A stretch of DNA of 64,000 nt from positions 2,604,001 through 2,668,000 of the forward strand of contig CAVNZM010000005.1 of the NCBI GenBank assembly GCA_963693365.1, read 5' to 3'. Shown here piece by piece: positions 62,091-64,000 of this stretch (its first letter is position 1; each line of letters begins with the position of its first letter). A program made the translations under genes and the position numbers. Source of the DNA: Amoebidium appalachense (Eukaryota; Ichthyosporea). A model generated the notes under the pieces. That model was not told where the DNA came from. It was given only the letters and a program-made list of their open reading frames with translations, and ran no database searches.

Positions 62091-62817
62091 CTGGCATGCA
62101 ACACACGGTGACGGCTGATTGGTTGGTGGGGGGAGGTGGGCAAAAGTAGTGGAAAGACAGGTCCTATCCAGGACATTGACTGAGAGGGTATGTGTTGAAA
62201 CGAGTTGGCGGTCGTGGTAGCTTTCGGATGCGCATGCACGCGCGCACTGGGGAAGGCCTGTTTCGACTCCATGGGGAAAAGGCTCGGAAAGACGGGTGTC
62301 CACTGTGTGATGTATAGGTTAGTAGTTGATGCTGTACCAAGTAAACAGGATTAATATACATGCTCAAGTGCATACAACAACCTGTGCGCATTTCCCTATG
62401 TTTGGGCAAACGAGCATGTGTTCTTTTGAGGTTATTCACGTGAGAAAGAAAGGGAGGCCGACCTATGCACTGCCAGGACACGAGTGGGTTCTTTTGCAAT
62501 ATTCCAAGATACAAAAAGACCAAACAATTGAGGTACACAGCGAGGTGCCGGTGAATCTGTGCACCCATGACATAGGCCCAAGAAGCAAGAAGACCGGGAT
62601 CCAGACGCGGTAATCAGCGGTGCAGGGGTCTGAAAAGCATTGGAAGAGGGGGACAGGGGTGTGGGGGTTGGGGTTGGGGTGGGCGGGGGGATGTGATGCA
62701 GAGTACGAAGTACACACACGACGTACATCACCAGGCGGGGGAGGAGGGGAAGAAGGTACCTTCAATGTCAAATTGAGGGGGAAGGGGGGGGGAGGGGGTT
62801 TGCAAGTACCTTCGATG

Positions 62818-64000
62818 TCATAGTTGAGGCCAGCCCACTGCTGTATGCTGTATTTTGTCAATCCTCTGGCGCAAATCACGACCGAGTTTCCCACTGAGCA
62901 CGGAGGGCACCACCGCCCCGAATGAGTAGCTGTCGTGGTTCCGGTCGTACGCCGGCCTGTCCTCTATCACATGCACGAGGGTGGGGCATGTATACCCGGC
63001 GGTTTGCAAGCTTGGCTGAACTTCGTGTGCCCATCGGTCGAGAGCCAATCCGATATCAAACAACTTTGGGACCCAATCAGGTGTGACCACGACGTTGATT
63101 GGGCGTATATCACCGTGGAGTATGTTGTGAGAGTGCAAAAAGGACAAACCACGTGCCAATCCGGTGACGACACGAACTCTCAGCGACCAATGAAATGCGA
63201 CGGAAGCGATGTCAATTTTCAGAATTTGTTCGAGGGTTCTATACTCGGTGATATCGTAGACTAGGGTGCCCGGTACCCCACCCACTTTGCTGTAGCCAAG
63301 AACTCTTGCAATATTCGGATGGGTTAGTCCCCCTATCATTGGGTCCCTGTGTGCGTCATCAGTCAAATTTGTCACCCGTAGACGGTTGAGAATACATATT
63401 TCCCCCGAATCCGGCTTCTTGTACTTGAAAATAAGCCCAAGCTCACACTTCCCAACCTTGCACTCCTGCGACTAATTACCCGTCCCCTTGCGCAAAATCT
63501 CCTCTGTAAATTCCTTTCCATCGTCCATCGAGCCCTCACACTCACCATATGCTCCGGTTCCTGCGATTGGCTGCTTCTGCTCGATTTCCACATTTCCGAT
63601 TGGCTCATTTCGCTCTTCCTCATGACCATCATGATTGGTGTTCTGCGATTGTGCAGGGCACAACATTTCTCGATTGACTTCCTCTGCTTCCGCCATTTCA
63701 TGTTCGCTGTCGTTTTCTATTGCACGCTGCCCTGGCGGCTTTCCTTTCTTGAAATTGGTGAAGGGACAGGAGTGGTCTGTATTGTTTTCTTTCGGATCAC
63801 CAACAGATGCGGGGATGCTTGCGTGTGAAGCCGCAAGTGAAAGTATCGGAGTGAAATATTGTGTGTTAGGCAAATCGAACGAAGATGAGCCATTCTGCCG
63901 TTTCTCTTTACGATGGTGTTCTTCCTCTTGGCGTTCTGACTCTTCTCTTTCCCTCTCCTCCTCCCGCCTTCGTCTCTTTTCCTTCTCTTGCTTCTCCCCT
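62818..64000 (-). CDS. Kinase-like protein, partial, with an in-frame stop
   Basis: The minus-strand frame is open from the window edge. A charged, coiled-coil-like segment (EKQEKEKRRRREEERERES) leads into a disordered acidic part, then a TAG at 63472-63474, then, in the same frame, a protein-kinase fold: VGKCELGLIFKY (glycine-loop position), HPNIARVLGYS, ITEYRTLEQIL, ILHGDIRPINVVV (catalytic loop), LFDIGLAL (DFG replaced by DIG), YSFGAVVPSVLSGK. The VAIK lysine is not evident (EICILNRLR), so it looks like a pseudokinase. The frame stops at 62818 before a full C-lobe. The TAG may be a true nonsense mutation or part of an intron: an acceptor (gtcgcag) sits just after it at 63466-63468. The gene continues past 64000. 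Confidence 0.6.

Overview
The window is nuclear DNA of an intron-rich eukaryote, most likely a protist or alga; I cannot place it more precisely. Evidence: spliceosomal introns whose phases match exon to exon, a TRAP-beta gene, a CAMTA gene, a non-LTR LINE and a tyrosine-recombinase retrotransposon. Non-coding DNA is extremely rich in homopolymers (G or C runs up to 56 nt), GT/AC arrays, and C-run/A-run mosaics. These generate most of the long open frames (poly-VC, poly-TH, poly-P, poly-G), which are not genes.

Layout. 1-4245: LINE on the minus strand (ORF1 and endonuclease/RT ORF2; 3' end lies outside the window). 4579-12494 (+): six-exon gene of about 1,540 codons with a DUF6729-like zinc region, an RNase H-like segment and a WRN-type 3'-5' exonuclease domain. 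15484-15975: 5'-truncated copy of the LINE with a 10-bp target-site duplication. 16542-22186: complete Ngaro-like retrotransposon on the minus strand (gag, RT-RNase H, tyrosine recombinase, split direct repeats), flanked by an unexpected 42-bp duplication. 22.2-27.4 kb: several copies of a ~150-305-bp repeat bounded by G runs. 23957-30703 (-): six-exon TRAP-beta gene (194 aa). 30.7-38.7 kb: gene-poor, with a 42-bp palindrome, a 501-bp MITE-like element and very long microsatellites. 38915-39641 (+): cysteine-rich secreted protein gene with a TATA box and a frame break. 43896-46320 (-): two-exon single C2H2 zinc-finger gene (275 aa). 49173-59149 (-): ten-exon CAMTA transcription factor gene (CG-1, TIG, IQ motifs; about 676 aa). 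59612-59941: third, older LINE 3' end. 62818-64000 (-): partial kinase-like gene with an in-frame stop.

The host genes are unrelated housekeeping or regulatory genes, not an operon: ER translocon (TRAP-beta), calcium/calmodulin-linked transcription (CAMTA), a zinc-finger regulator. The most striking shared property is intron architecture: donors are often followed within a few bases by a long C run, acceptors often sit at the end of a CA array, and three introns use GC instead of GT. All gene models were deduced by eye from reading frame, splice consensus and family resemblance; no database search was possible.
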